In this document: positions 26,070-34,712 of the stretch, piece by piece | How positions within the stretch are numbered: position 1 is the first letter of the stretch | How the letters are laid out: every line of letters begins with the position of its first letter | Source: Bifidobacterium asteroides | GTDB lineage: Bacteria > Actinomycetota > Actinomycetes > Actinomycetales > Bifidobacteriaceae | NCBI RefSeq assembly: GCF_019469425.1 | Contig: NZ_CP048272.1 | Coordinates: forward strand, 434,001 to 498,000 | Direction of reading: 5' to 3' | DNA length: 64,000 nt | Position numbers and translations under genes: made by a program | Notes under the pieces: generated by a model | Database searches by the model: none | What the model was told of the DNA's origin: nothing | Seen by the model: the letters and a program-made list of their open reading frames with translations, nothing else

Positions 26070-27184
26070 ATGAGTTTCAGAACCAACCTGCAGGACCTGC
26101 GGTCGCAACGCAACGTGACCCAGGAGCGACTGGCCATGCTGGTAGGGGTATCCCGTCAGGCAGTGTCCAAGTGGGAGTCCGACAAGGCCTACCCGGAGAT
26201 GGACAAGATCCTGGCCATCTGCGACCTGTTCGGCTGCACCCTGGATGACCTGGTCCTGGGCGATGTCCGCCGGCCGGGCTCCGGTCGGCATGATGATCCG
26301 AAAGCGCAGGGCCTGGCTGGGCGGGATGATGGCGCTCCTGACCAGCCGGAAGCCGTATCCTCATCCATGCCCGCCGTGGGCCGGGGCGGCACCGGCCGGG
26401 GGTCCTCGACGATCCCCCAGGCCAGGCCCGCTCGGCCGACCGCGCCCGTTCCCTCGACCATGGAGGACGTGACCGGATACGTCTCCTTCAGTAACGTCTA
26501 CAGTCTGCGATCGGCCCTCGGCGTCGCCGCCATCCTGTTGGGGCTGGCCTTCAGCGGCCTCTTCGCCGGAGGGAGCCACCCGACGGACGCGCAGAACGGC
26601 CCGGCCTGCCTGCTGCCGGTGGTCTCGGCCAGGAAGGACTTCCGCTGCAGGCATCCCTGCGTGGTTGATTTCTACACCGATGAGAAGTGTTCTCGGGCCT
26701 CCCGTCAGACCACCTGGGAGCAGGTCTGCGGCCTGGCTCTGATTCTTCTGGATGTGCCGATCAACACCGCCGGCTTCCTGATCTGGGGCTGGTCGGACCA
26801 GGTCAGGGGCTTCATCCTCTTCGCCCTCTTGGCCTTCGGGGTCCTCCTCCTGGTCCATGCCGGCACCACCAGAAAAATGATGAACATCAAGGCAACGAAG
26901 TGGGGGAGAGCGAGGAACATGGCTTCGAGGATTCGGGCGCTGACGGGAACCGGGTCTCCAACTCCATAAGCGGCATCATCATGGGCCTGTGCACGGTGGT
27001 GGCCTTGGTCATACTCTTCTCGGGCAACGAAAACAACTTCCTCGGCTTCCACGTGCCATTCTGGGCCTTCTGGGCCATCGGCGGAGTCGTCTGCGGGTTG
27101 GTGCAGGCCCTGATCGGCATCTTCCACAAGCCCCCTCGTGCCGGCCTGATGACTTGCCTTCGTCGGTCAAATGTAGTAGCCTGA
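26070..27184 (+). pseudogene. Frameshifted HTH (XRE) transcriptional regulator with C-terminal membrane domain
   Basis: The first 299 codons (26070-26969) encode an N-terminal XRE helix-turn-helix (RSQRNVTQERLAMLVGVSRQ...KWESDKAYPEMDKI), a Pro/Arg/Gly-rich linker and several membrane segments, then run into an unrelated tail and stop. Coding sense continues in another frame from about 26890 (SEEHGFEDSG...) through further membrane helices (ISGIIMGLCTVVALVIL and FWAFWAIGGVVCGLVQALIG) to 27184. A single-base frame change near 26885-26895 explains this. A helix also seems to be missing around 26600-26640. It may be a true pseudogene, a sequencing error, or two overlapping genes. AGGAAG-like GGAAG precedes the ATG. 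Confidence 0.65.
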
Positions 27185-27197
27185 CAAAGTTGTGTGT

Positions 27198-27227
27198 TTG
27201 ACCGTAGCCTTGTGCTGCCGGTATGAA
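27198..27227 (+). promoter_or_regulatory. Promoter of rpmB
   Basis: TTGACC (27198-27203), an 18-base spacer, and TATGAA (27222-27227) lie 42 bases before the rpmB start codon. AAAGGGAG provides the ribosome site. Confidence 0.55.
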
Positions 27228-27268
27228 CACCTGGAACGACTTGGAAAAACAACGTAAAGGGAGTCATC

Positions 27269-27463
27269 ATGGCAGCTCGTTGCGCGGTGTGCGGCAAGGG
27301 CCCGCAGACCGGTTACAGTGTTTCTCATTCGCATATCCGTAATAAGCGCGTCTTCCGCCCCAACCTGCAGTCGGTGCACACCACCGTTGATGGTCAGAAC
27401 GTGCGTCTGCGCGTCTGCGTCAAATGCCTCAAAGCCGGTAAGGTGCAGCGCGTCGCCGCCTAA
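27269..27463 (+). CDS. rpmB: 50S ribosomal protein L28
   Basis: This is a 64-residue protein of the zinc-binding (C+) L28 type: CAVCGKGP near the N-terminus and [12 protein letters not shown] near the C-terminus provide two CxxC pairs. The middle [16 protein letters not shown] is the conserved rRNA-binding segment. It has its own promoter and a terminator directly after it. The rpmB-recG-rsmD order is conserved in actinobacteria. Confidence 0.96.
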   Translation: MAARCAVCGKGPQTGYSVSHSHIRNKRVFRPNLQSVHTTVDGQNVRLRVCVKCLKAGKVQRVAA

Positions 27464-27487
27464 GTGCGGTTCGTCGGTCGTATATGG

Positions 27488-27514
27488 ACCCCCGGAGGCA
27501 TAAGCTCCGGGGGT
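27488..27514 (+). terminator. rpmB terminator
   Basis: Ten-base perfect stem ACCCCCGGAG / CTCCGGGGGT around a seven-base loop, followed by TCTTGT, 25 bases after the rpmB stop. Confidence 0.8.
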
Positions 27515-27564
27515 TCTTGTCGTCCTGAGGGATGATGGTAGGCGCTTGCGGGAGGTGATCGGGT

Positions 27565-30042
27565 ATGTCGGCAGTGGCTCGTGTTGGTCTGCACAGCACC
27601 GTGGCCTCGCTGGTGGCCAACAGGCGTCGGGTGAGCGCGCTCAAGGCTCTAGGCGTGGTCACGGTCGGGGATGCGCTGACCTATTATCCTTTCCGCATCA
27701 CCGATCCCATGCAGGTCACCACTATTGCCGGTATTCGGCTTGGGGAGCCCTGTGCCTTCGCCGCCCGGGTAGATCAGGTGCGTTTGGTGCCACTGAGCGC
27801 TCACCGTGGCTTCCGGCTGGATGTGATGGTGGACGATGCAGCCTTCGCCAACAGTCGGGGTGGCACTCCGCTGGCGGTCAGACTGGTTTTCTTCTCTCAT
27901 AAGAAGCCTTATATGGACTGGATGGTCCGTCGGCTGCAGGTAGGGGCGGATCTGGTCGTGGCCGGTGAGCCCGGCATCTACATGGACCAGCTTCAGTTCA
28001 CTCATCCCGAGACCCTGATTGTTGCCAATGCCGATCAAAAGGCTTCAGCGGACGCTTCTCGGCCCGGTGCGGCCAGCCTTGATGAGGCCCTGGAGCGCGT
28101 CCGTCGTCCGCGCCCGGTCTATCACGCCAGCTCCCGCATCTCCTCGGACCATATTCACGATGTCATTCTGGGTTTTCTGCGCCTGCTGACACGGGCTGAT
28201 GATGCATCCAGCCCCACTCCTGTAGCAGGTGCCGCCGAGGAGGGGCAGAGCAGCGCCGAGGTCCGCATTGATCCAGAAGCCTTGGGTCGGGCCATACCTG
28301 ATGTGCTGCCCGAACATGTCCGTGCCAACCAGGGGCTGATGCATCGTGCCCGTGCTCTGCTGGAGATGCATGCCCCCGACAGCCCTGACGACTTCGCTGC
28401 GGCACGCAAGACCCTACGTTACGAGGAGGCCTTCGTCTCGCAGACGGCCCTTCTGCAGACCCGTCACCAGACCCAGCAGCAACCCACCTATCCATGCGCG
28501 GATTCGGGGGCTGACCGTCCAGACACCCTGCCCGCCCGTTTCGTCGACTCCCTGCCATTCCAGCTTACCGATGGCCAGCGTCAGGTCATCAACGATATAG
28601 GCGTCGACATGGCCCAGGATCAGCCCATGCAGCGGCTTCTGCAAGGCGAGGTCGGCTCCGGCAAGACCGTGGTGGCCCTGGCAGCCATGCTTCAGGCGGT
28701 CCAGGCTGGCCATCAGGCTGTCTTGGTGGTTCCGACCCAGGTGTTGGCCGAGCAACACTATGCCTCTATCGGCGGCATGCTCAAGGCCATGGGCGCCGAT
28801 GTGACCGCGACCGCCGTAGAAGGACGCCATAAGCCTGTGGACAACGTCACTATGATCCGTATGACGGATCAGCTGGTCCTGCCTCTGGTGCTGCTGACCG
28901 GAGGTATGAGGCTGGCCCAGCGTCGCTCTGCCCTGGCTGTCTCGGCCTCGGGCCGTCCCTGCATTATCGTCGCCACCCATGCGGCCTTCTCCAAGACCTT
29001 CCAGGCTCCAAATCTGGCCTTGACCGTCATCGACGAGCAGCATCGTTTCGGCGTTGAGCAGCGCGAGAAGCTGCGCCGCAAATCCGAGCGGGTTCCCCAC
29101 CTGCTGATCATGACCGCTACACCCATACCGCGCACAGCCGCCATGACCTGGTTCGGAGATCTTGACATCTCCACCCTGACCGAGCTGCCCAGCAACCGCA
29201 AACCAGTGCGCACCCACGTCATCGCCGAGTCTGACGGAGCGACCATGGGCGCCATGTTCCTGCACCTGCGTCGACGGATCGATGCTGGGGAACGAACCTA
29301 TGTCATCTGCGCCCGCATTGACGACGAAGATGACCCTTCGACCTCCTCTGACCGTCCCGGCCAATCCAGTGCGTCTGACTCCCAACCTGAACTGCTGGTT
29401 GAGGAGGGCCAGGGCGATGGCCACCGTCCGCCTCTGCATTCAGTGGCCGAAATGAGCCAGCGACTGGCCGCCCTGCCGCAGTTCCAAGGCATTGCCATGG
29501 CCACGCTGACCGGACGAGATGACGATGCCACCAAGAATGCTGTTATGGCGGACTTCGCCTCGGGTCGCACCCCCCTGCTGGTGGCCACCACGGTTGTGGA
29601 AGTGGGGGTGGATGTGCCCCAAGCCTCCTGCATCGTCATCTTCGATGCCGATCGGTTCGGGCTCTCCCAGCTTCATCAGCTGCGCGGCAGGGTAGGACGC
29701 GGCGGCACGGACTCTTGGGCCTTCCTGATCTCGCGCGCCCCTGCGGATTCCCCTGCTGCGGAGCGGCTTGAGGTCATTCGTGACACCACTGACGGGGCAA
29801 AAATCGCCGAGGAGGACATTCGCATCAGGGGGGCTGGCGACGTGTTGGGTGATGCCCAGTCCGGTGGTCATTCCTCCCTGAAGCTTCTGCGGGTGGTCAC
29901 CGACGCGCCCATGATCGCCCGTGCCCGCACACAGGCAGGCCAACTGCTGGAATCCGACCCCGCTCTGGCCGGGCAGCCCGAGCTGGCTGGCGCTGTCCTG
30001 GACTTCATGAGGGGCAACGAAGGCTTCCTGGTCTCCAGCTGA
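27565..30042 (+). CDS. recG: ATP-dependent DNA helicase RecG
   Basis: This is an 825-residue superfamily 2 helicase that remodels stalled forks and branched DNA. It has the N-terminal wedge/OB domain, then Walker A GEVGSGKT (near residue 361), DEQH (Walker B), TATPIPRT (motif III), and the C-terminal QLRGRVGRGG (motif VI). It is longer than usual because of two low-complexity inserts, near residues 209-240 and 585-635, both Ser/Asp/Glu-rich. The ATG at 27565 follows GGAGGTGATC, an unusually complete match to the 16S rRNA tail. rsmD follows after 16 bases. Confidence 0.95.
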   Translation: MSAVARVGLHSTVASLVANRRRVSALKALGVVTVGDALTYYPFRITDPMQVTTIAGIRLGEPCAFAARVDQVRLVPLSAHRGFRLDVMVDDAAFANSRGGTPLAVRLVFFSHKKPYMDWMVRRLQVGADLVVAGEPGIYMDQLQFTHPETLIVANADQKASADASRPGAASLDEALERVRRPRPVYHASSRISSDHIHDVILGFLRLLTRADDASSPTPVAGAAEEGQSSAEVRIDPEALGRAIPDVLPEHVRANQGLMHRARALLEMHAPDSPDDFAAARKTLRYEEAFVSQTALLQTRHQTQQQPTYPCADSGADRPDTLPARFVDSLPFQLTDGQRQVINDIGVDMAQDQPMQRLLQGEVGSGKTVVALAAMLQAVQAGHQAVLVVPTQVLAEQHYASIGGMLKAMGADVTATAVEGRHKPVDNVTMIRMTDQLVLPLVLLTGGMRLAQRRSALAVSASGRPCIIVATHAAFSKTFQAPNLALTVIDEQHRFGVEQREKLRRKSERVPHLLIMTATPIPRTAAMTWFGDLDISTLTELPSNRKPVRTHVIAESDGATMGAMFLHLRRRIDAGERTYVICARIDDEDDPSTSSDRPGQSSASDSQPELLVEEGQGDGHRPPLHSVAEMSQRLAALPQFQGIAMATLTGRDDDATKNAVMADFASGRTPLLVATTVVEVGVDVPQASCIVIFDADRFGLSQLHQLRGRVGRGGTDSWAFLISRAPADSPAAERLEVIRDTTDGAKIAEEDIRIRGAGDVLGDAQSGGHSSLKLLRVVTDAPMIARARTQAGQLLESDPALAGQPELAGAVLDFMRGNEGFLVSS

Positions 30043-30058
30043 AAGGACAACAGACCAT

Positions 30059-30658
30059 ATGCACATCATCGCCGGCCGCTTCAAGGGATTCCCCATTCCC
30101 GCAGCCCTCAAAGGCACCCGGCCCACCACCGATCGGACCAAGGAGGCTATTTTCTCCCATCTGGAGTCCGAAGGCCTGTTGTCCGGCGCTCGGGTCTTGG
30201 ACCTGTTCGCCGGCACAGGGGCTTTGGGATTCGAAGCCCTCTCCCGCGGTGCTCAGAGCCTGGTGGCTGTGGAGTCTTCTGGTCGTGTTGCCGGAGTGCT
30301 GTCACGTTCGGCCGCAGGGTTGCGCCATCATCCTGCCTGGGATCAAGCCATGGATATTCGCGTCAGCAGAAACCGTGCCGAGCGCTTTGTTCGTCCTCTC
30401 TCTTCCGGTCATGAGGATGTCGGTCTGTCCGAGGCCTGCTTCGACCTGGTCTTCATGGACCCGCCTTATGATCTGTCGAGGGATGACTGCCAAAGCATTG
30501 TGACCGGCCTGACCGCCCGAGCAATGGTGGACGATAGAGGCATGATCATTCTGGAGCGATCCACACGCACTCCGCCGCCCACGGCTCCTGAAGGATGGGT
30601 CATTGATCAGGTTCGTATCTACGGGGAAACGGCAGTCTACTATATGACGGCCCGCTGA
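30059..30658 (+). CDS. rsmD: 16S rRNA (guanine(966)-N(2))-methyltransferase
   Basis: This is a 199-residue Rossmann-fold methyltransferase. The N-terminal IIAGRFKGFPIP and RPTTDRTKEAIFS are RsmD hallmarks; SAM motif I is VLDLFAGTGALGFEALSRG, and catalytic motif IV is MDPPYD. It methylates G966 of 16S rRNA in the small subunit. It follows recG closely and is convergent with trmD. Confidence 0.94.
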   Translation: MHIIAGRFKGFPIPAALKGTRPTTDRTKEAIFSHLESEGLLSGARVLDLFAGTGALGFEALSRGAQSLVAVESSGRVAGVLSRSAAGLRHHPAWDQAMDIRVSRNRAERFVRPLSSGHEDVGLSEACFDLVFMDPPYDLSRDDCQSIVTGLTARAMVDDRGMIILERSTRTPPPTAPEGWVIDQVRIYGETAVYYMTAR

Positions 30659-30681
30659 TTATCCCTGTATTGTATGACTTA

Positions 30682-31632
30682 TCAATTTGACGGCTCATTT
30701 AGAGGCCTCGGATGGGTTTCCCGTGTATCCCAGCCCAGGTCCTCCAAGAGACGGCGGTCATGCTTATCGAGAGTGAAGCAGTCCAATCGGGCGATCAGGT
30801 CGGGACGGATTCGACTGGTTCGCCTGATGGCCTCATCGCGTCGGAATCTGTCCACCTTTCCGTGGTCGCCACTGGTCAGTATCTCGGGCACGGCCATACC
30901 CCGCCAGGTGGTGGGTCGTGTGTACTGGCGATATTCCAGCAGCGGCTCGTCCCCGGTGTAGGACTCCTGCACGATGGAGTCAGGATTGCCCATGAAGCCG
31001 GGCAGGAGACGGGTGATGGCCTCCAGCATGACCGAGACTGCCACCTCGCCCCCATTGAGCACGTAGTCGCCGATGGAGTACTCTCGGACATCGACCCCTT
31101 TGTTTCGGTAGTAGTCGGGGATGCGTGCGTCGTAGCCCTCGTAGCGGCCGCAGCCGAATACCAACCGCTTCGCCTGTGACAGCCTGGTCGCATCGGCCTG
31201 GGTGAACAGGGGCGCGGATGGGTTGGGGAAGATCAGGACTGGTTCGGTCATGCCAGCCTCGTGGCTGTCTGCAGATGTATCTGTCTGGGATGCTACGCCA
31301 TCGCTTTTCTCGCCGGAACTCTTCATCGCTTCTTTTTGTTCTTCGGCATCAGCAGTGTTGGCTGTTTGGTCCGTGGTGGCTTGTTGCAGAGCCGATTGGT
31401 CTGGAATGCCCAACAAATCGTCCAGGCATCGGCCCCAGACTTCAGGTTTCATCACCATGCCTGCTCCGCCGCCCACCGGCGTATCGTCCACGGAGTGGTG
31501 CACGTCATGGGTCCAGTCGCGCAGATTATGGGCGCGTATGGTCACCAGGCCTTTCTCCTGGGCCTTGCCCAGCAGGCTGAGTCCAGTTATGTCAAAATAC
31601 TCGGGGAAGACGGAGACGATATCGATTTGCAT
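30682..31632 (-). CDS. trmD: tRNA (guanine(37)-N(1))-methyltransferase with an internal low-complexity insertion
   Basis: This is a 316-residue SPOUT-class enzyme that methylates G37 of tRNAs and so prevents +1 frameshifting. The N-terminal IDIVSVFPEYF, DDTPVGGGAGMVMKPE, and the trefoil-knot segments CGRYEGYDARIP and SIGDYVLNGGEVA are clear. Between residues 77 and 130 there is an Ala/Thr/Ser/Glu/Lys-rich insert of about 54 residues ahead of the knot, absent from the standard enzyme. The gene is detached from rimM and rpsP, which lie about 6 kb away on the same strand; in many bacteria they form one operon. Confidence 0.93.
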   Translation of the reverse strand: MQIDIVSVFPEYFDITGLSLLGKAQEKGLVTIRAHNLRDWTHDVHHSVDDTPVGGGAGMVMKPEVWGRCLDDLLGIPDQSALQQATTDQTANTADAEEQKEAMKSSGEKSDGVASQTDTSADSHEAGMTEPVLIFPNPSAPLFTQADATRLSQAKRLVFGCGRYEGYDARIPDYYRNKGVDVREYSIGDYVLNGGEVAVSVMLEAITRLLPGFMGNPDSIVQESYTGDEPLLEYRQYTRPTTWRGMAVPEILTSGDHGKVDRFRRDEAIRRTSRIRPDLIARLDCFTLDKHDRRLLEDLGWDTRETHPRPLNEPSN

Positions 31633-31913
31633 GTCACCAACTCTACCTAAGCCTGTTTAGGTCCGTAGCGGACGCGGATCGGTACGTCTGCGGGTGCTAC
31701 ACTGGCTGGGTCTTCAAAAGTTGTGGAGGCGAACCGGCTCGTCGCAGCATGCGGCTGTCAGCCCGGCGCCGCTTTGGAAGATGTCATCAACGCAGCCAGA
31801 GAGCTATAACCGTTGCGCAAACAGCAATGAGAGCGGCATCGGATGATGCCATGCCGTACGGATCCGTGGTGATGGCTATGCGAACAGTCTGATGCGTGAG
31901 GAGCGGACGGTCC

Positions 31914-33317
31914 ATGGTCGACCATGTTGATAAGAAAACAAGACTGCTGATTGCCGGCACTGCCGGGCTCGCTTTCTGCGGGGTCCTCTTGGAGACCTCG
32001 CTCAACGTCACCTTTCCGGAGATGACCCGGTACTTCAAAACTGGGCTGGGTACGGTCCAATGGCTGACCACCGGCTATCTGCTGGTGGTGGCCTTGACGG
32101 TTCTGGCTGCCGCCTGGCTGGAGCATTCATTCACGACCCACGTTTTGATTCTTGCCAGCGTGGGGATATTCCTGGGCAGTGACCTGATGTGCATCCTCGC
32201 TCCATGCTTTCCCGTCCTTATGGCGGGACGCCTCCTGCAGGGCATTAGCACTGGTATAGCCCTTCCCCTGGTGTTTTCCCTAATCATGAGGAAGGTCCCT
32301 CTTCACGTTCAGGGTCGCTACGTGGGCAGCGCCGGCATGGCGGTGGCCCTGGCGCCCTCCTTGGGCCCGACTTTTGGCGGAGCCGTTATCCAGGCCTTGT
32401 CTTGGCGAGCCATCTTTCTGATCGTGCTGCCCATAGAGCTGATCTTCGGGGTCATAGCACTCATATCAGTCGACAGGGAGAGCGCCCATGTCGGTCCTTT
32501 CGCCTGGCTCCAATTTCTTCTTCTGGGTATTTTTCTGACTGGTCTCACCATGGGTCTGAGCACCCTGGATGTGCACGGTCCTATTACTTGGCTGTCCCTG
32601 TTCATCGGTGTTCTGGCCCTGGTTGCAGGGATCTGGACCCTTACGCATCAGCGCTACAGCCTGATCAACATCGCAGTTTTTCGGAACCGTATCTTTGCTC
32701 CTGCCCTGATCCTCTACTTTTTGGTTCAGTTCGTCCAGATTGGCCTGACATTCATCCTGCCCAACATGGCCCAGTCCGTCCTGGGAGAAACCTCCACCGT
32801 CGCAGGTCTGCTTCTGCTGCCGGGGAGCCTGCTTTCGGCCCTCTGCCAGCCCGTCACAGGCGGCTATTTGGACGGTCATGGCCTGCGTGGACTGCTGGCT
32901 GTGGGAAGCGCTGCCTTCTTCCTCTCGGCCTTAGGCTTTCTGGTTCTCAGTCGGCATTTGTCCGTTCCGCTGATGGTTCTTCTCTACGCCTGCTACATGG
33001 TCGGTCAGGCTTGTGTCTTCAACAACCTGCTTACGGTTGGACTGCAGCATGTCCCAGCGAAACTGGTGCCCGACGGCAACGCGCTCTTCAACACCCTTCA
33101 ACAGTATTCAGGCGCCGCTTCGACCGGCGTCCTGGCTGCCATCATCACCGGCATGCCAAAGGCCAGAGGGATTCATGCCGGCGCTCAAGCCTTCCAGTTC
33201 GGAGCTGTCTGGGCTTTCGCTTTCGTCTTTTTCATCGTCCTGGTCATCCTCCTGGTGGCCTGGTTCCTGGAGCACAGCCTGGCCAGTCAGGATAAGGGTG
33301 GGGCTCAGGTTGTATGA
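31914..33317 (+). CDS. MFS transporter, DHA2 (EmrB/QacA-like) family
   Basis: This is a 467-residue protein with about 14 hydrophobic helices, characteristic of the 14-helix drug:proton antiporter group. The motif after helix 1 (LNVTFPEMTRYF), QWLTTGYLL in helix 2, and GRLLQGISTG match EmrB/QacA signatures. Motif C is seen as APSLGPTFGGAVIQALSWRAIF. Substrate unknown. ATG 31914 follows GAGGAG at 10 bases; a GTG six codons upstream is possible. No regulator gene is adjacent. Confidence 0.85.
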   Translation: MVDHVDKKTRLLIAGTAGLAFCGVLLETSLNVTFPEMTRYFKTGLGTVQWLTTGYLLVVALTVLAAAWLEHSFTTHVLILASVGIFLGSDLMCILAPCFPVLMAGRLLQGISTGIALPLVFSLIMRKVPLHVQGRYVGSAGMAVALAPSLGPTFGGAVIQALSWRAIFLIVLPIELIFGVIALISVDRESAHVGPFAWLQFLLLGIFLTGLTMGLSTLDVHGPITWLSLFIGVLALVAGIWTLTHQRYSLINIAVFRNRIFAPALILYFLVQFVQIGLTFILPNMAQSVLGETSTVAGLLLLPGSLLSALCQPVTGGYLDGHGLRGLLAVGSAAFFLSALGFLVLSRHLSVPLMVLLYACYMVGQACVFNNLLTVGLQHVPAKLVPDGNALFNTLQQYSGAASTGVLAAIITGMPKARGIHAGAQAFQFGAVWAFAFVFFIVLVILLVAWFLEHSLASQDKGGAQVV

Positions 33318-33347
33318 CCTCCGACTCCTTCTGAAAGACCAATGGTT

Positions 33348-34364
33348 TTAATTCAGCAATGAGATGCCGACCCAGACGGCCCAGCCTAGTGCAAGGACCA
33401 GGTAGGGCCACCAGTGCATGCGGGTGATGGCTACGAACTCACGGATGAATGCAGTTGGCCAGTAGTAGCCCTTGGTGTGCGAGCCGATTCCGTCGGCATT
33501 GAGTCCCACTTTGCTGGCGTATTCGCTGGCCCGGAAGACGTGGTAGTCGCTGGTGACCAGGGCCACCCGGTAATGTTCAGGCCCCGTGCCCATCTTGTAG
33601 CGGTCATCCAGGATCTGCTTGGAGTAACGCAGATTCTCCAAGGTAGTGGTTGACCTGTCCTCCATGATGATGGCCTCGGCTGGCACCCCGCATGAGTTGC
33701 GCAAATACTGAGCCATGGCCCTTGCCTCGCTGATGACCTCATCGGGGCCTTGCCCGCCGGAGACCACGAAGCGCCCCAGCCGTCCCTGCCGCTTCCAGAG
33801 GTCTACAGCCTTGTCCAACCGTCCCCGGAGCAGGGGCGTGGGCTCTTCGCCGCGCAGACCGGCTCCATGGATGATGATGTAGTCGTAGCGACGCTTGCGG
33901 GGCAGCAGCCTGTAAAAGCTGGAATAGAGCAGCAGGGCCAGGAAGGAGAAGAAGAACCAGGTGGCTTCTAGGTCGATTAGCCCAGCCAGCTTCTGCATCC
34001 ATGAGGGGGCGCCAAACCCAGCCAAGAGGGGTGAAAGGATCATGTAGGCCACCACGGCCAGTGCTAGCAGTCCGGGCAACAGAGTGGTCAGGGAGATTCC
34101 CTCGTGTCGAATGACGATGGCCGTGTTGGCCAACAGGAAGCAGATCACCAGCAGGGGAGAGGCAATGAGCAGGATGACCAGGGGCAGGATCAGCCAGCGC
34201 ATCCCGAACTGCAGAAGAAGCGCTCCGCCCAGGGACAGCAGCAGGAGCAGGAGCCAGATGGCATTGCGGAACTGCCGTGGTTCCTTGTGCAGATCCCAGA
34301 GGAAAAGCAGGCCGAAGATGATGGCGGGTGCATAGAGCAGGAGGAGTTGCAGGTGGTTGGACAT
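33348..34364 (-). CDS. YdcF/ElyC-type DUF218 membrane protein
   Basis: This is a 338-residue protein. Residues 1-180 contain about six hydrophobic segments; the C-terminal half is a DUF218 domain: YIIIHGAGLRGEEPTPLLRGRLDKAV, VVSGGQGPDEVISEARAMAQYL, IIMEDRSTTTLENLRYSKQIL and VTSDYHVFRASEYASKVG. A final helix ends the protein. DUF218 members (SanA, ElyC, YdcF) have been linked to cell-envelope integrity, but the reaction is not settled. ATG 34364 follows AAAGGGG; the frame is open further upstream without support. Convergent with the MFS gene. Confidence 0.87.
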   Translation of the reverse strand: MSNHLQLLLLYAPAIIFGLLFLWDLHKEPRQFRNAIWLLLLLLSLGGALLLQFGMRWLILPLVILLIASPLLVICFLLANTAIVIRHEGISLTTLLPGLLALAVVAYMILSPLLAGFGAPSWMQKLAGLIDLEATWFFFSFLALLLYSSFYRLLPRKRRYDYIIIHGAGLRGEEPTPLLRGRLDKAVDLWKRQGRLGRFVVSGGQGPDEVISEARAMAQYLRNSCGVPAEAIIMEDRSTTTLENLRYSKQILDDRYKMGTGPEHYRVALVTSDYHVFRASEYASKVGLNADGIGSHTKGYYWPTAFIREFVAITRMHWWPYLVLALGWAVWVGISLLN

Positions 34365-34476
34365 GCGCCGATTGCCCCTTTCACGAGAATGGCCGCGCAG
34401 GGTCTGCTTCCACTGTAGCGAATCAGCCAGCCGGCGCCTATCTTTGACATGCCAGAGGTTCCCTGACAGCCGTGGT

Positions 34477-34490
34477 ACCATATAAGTGGT
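34477..34490. promoter_or_regulatory. Candidate operator upstream of lutABC
   Basis: ACCATATAAGTGGT is an ACCA-N6-TGGT inverted repeat and contains a TATAAG that could itself be a -10 box. The form resembles sites used by GntR/FadR-type regulators, the class that includes LutR, but no regulator gene is nearby. Confidence 0.3.
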
Positions 34491-34515
34491 AAATCTCACA
34501 CCTTGGAGGATGAGT

Positions 34516-34632
34516 GTGGGTGTTTCCCGACGGTGCGCACCACAGATCGATATCATGATGCTGAGGGGTCCTTTTGGATTGCACATCGGTGACCGCATGG
34601 GCATGGCCAGTCGCAAGGCAGCGATGCGTTGA
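34516..34632 (+). CDS. Possible short upstream open reading frame before lutA
   Basis: A GTG at 34516 sits six bases after TTGGAGG (34503-34509) and opens a frame of 38 codons ending in TGA at about 34632. The predicted peptide is Met- and Arg-rich with no recognisable domain. The ribosome site is far better than chance, yet the protein sequence itself gives no support. It may be a leader peptide or an accident. Confidence 0.2.
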   Translation: MGVSRRCAPQIDIMMLRGPFGLHIGDRMGMASRKAAMR

Positions 34633-34712
34633 GAGGCGGAAGCTGTTTTGGGCTCCTGCACGATCCGGAGGCGGTCCGGACCTGGCGTACAAGGCTGTAG
34701 AGAGGTGTGGTA

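Larger units (their letters stand above)
34365..34712 (+). other. Intergenic region upstream of lutABC
   Basis: These 348 bases between the divergent DUF218 and lutA genes hold an ACCA-N6-TGGT dyad and a possible short upstream frame (both listed separately). I cannot place a confident -35 box. Confidence 0.4.

Noticed and set aside
26687-27184. Second half of the HTH-membrane gene as an independent gene
   Set aside because: It has no ribosome site or start at a sensible place and its helices complete the membrane domain of the upstream frame, so a frameshifted single gene is the simpler reading.
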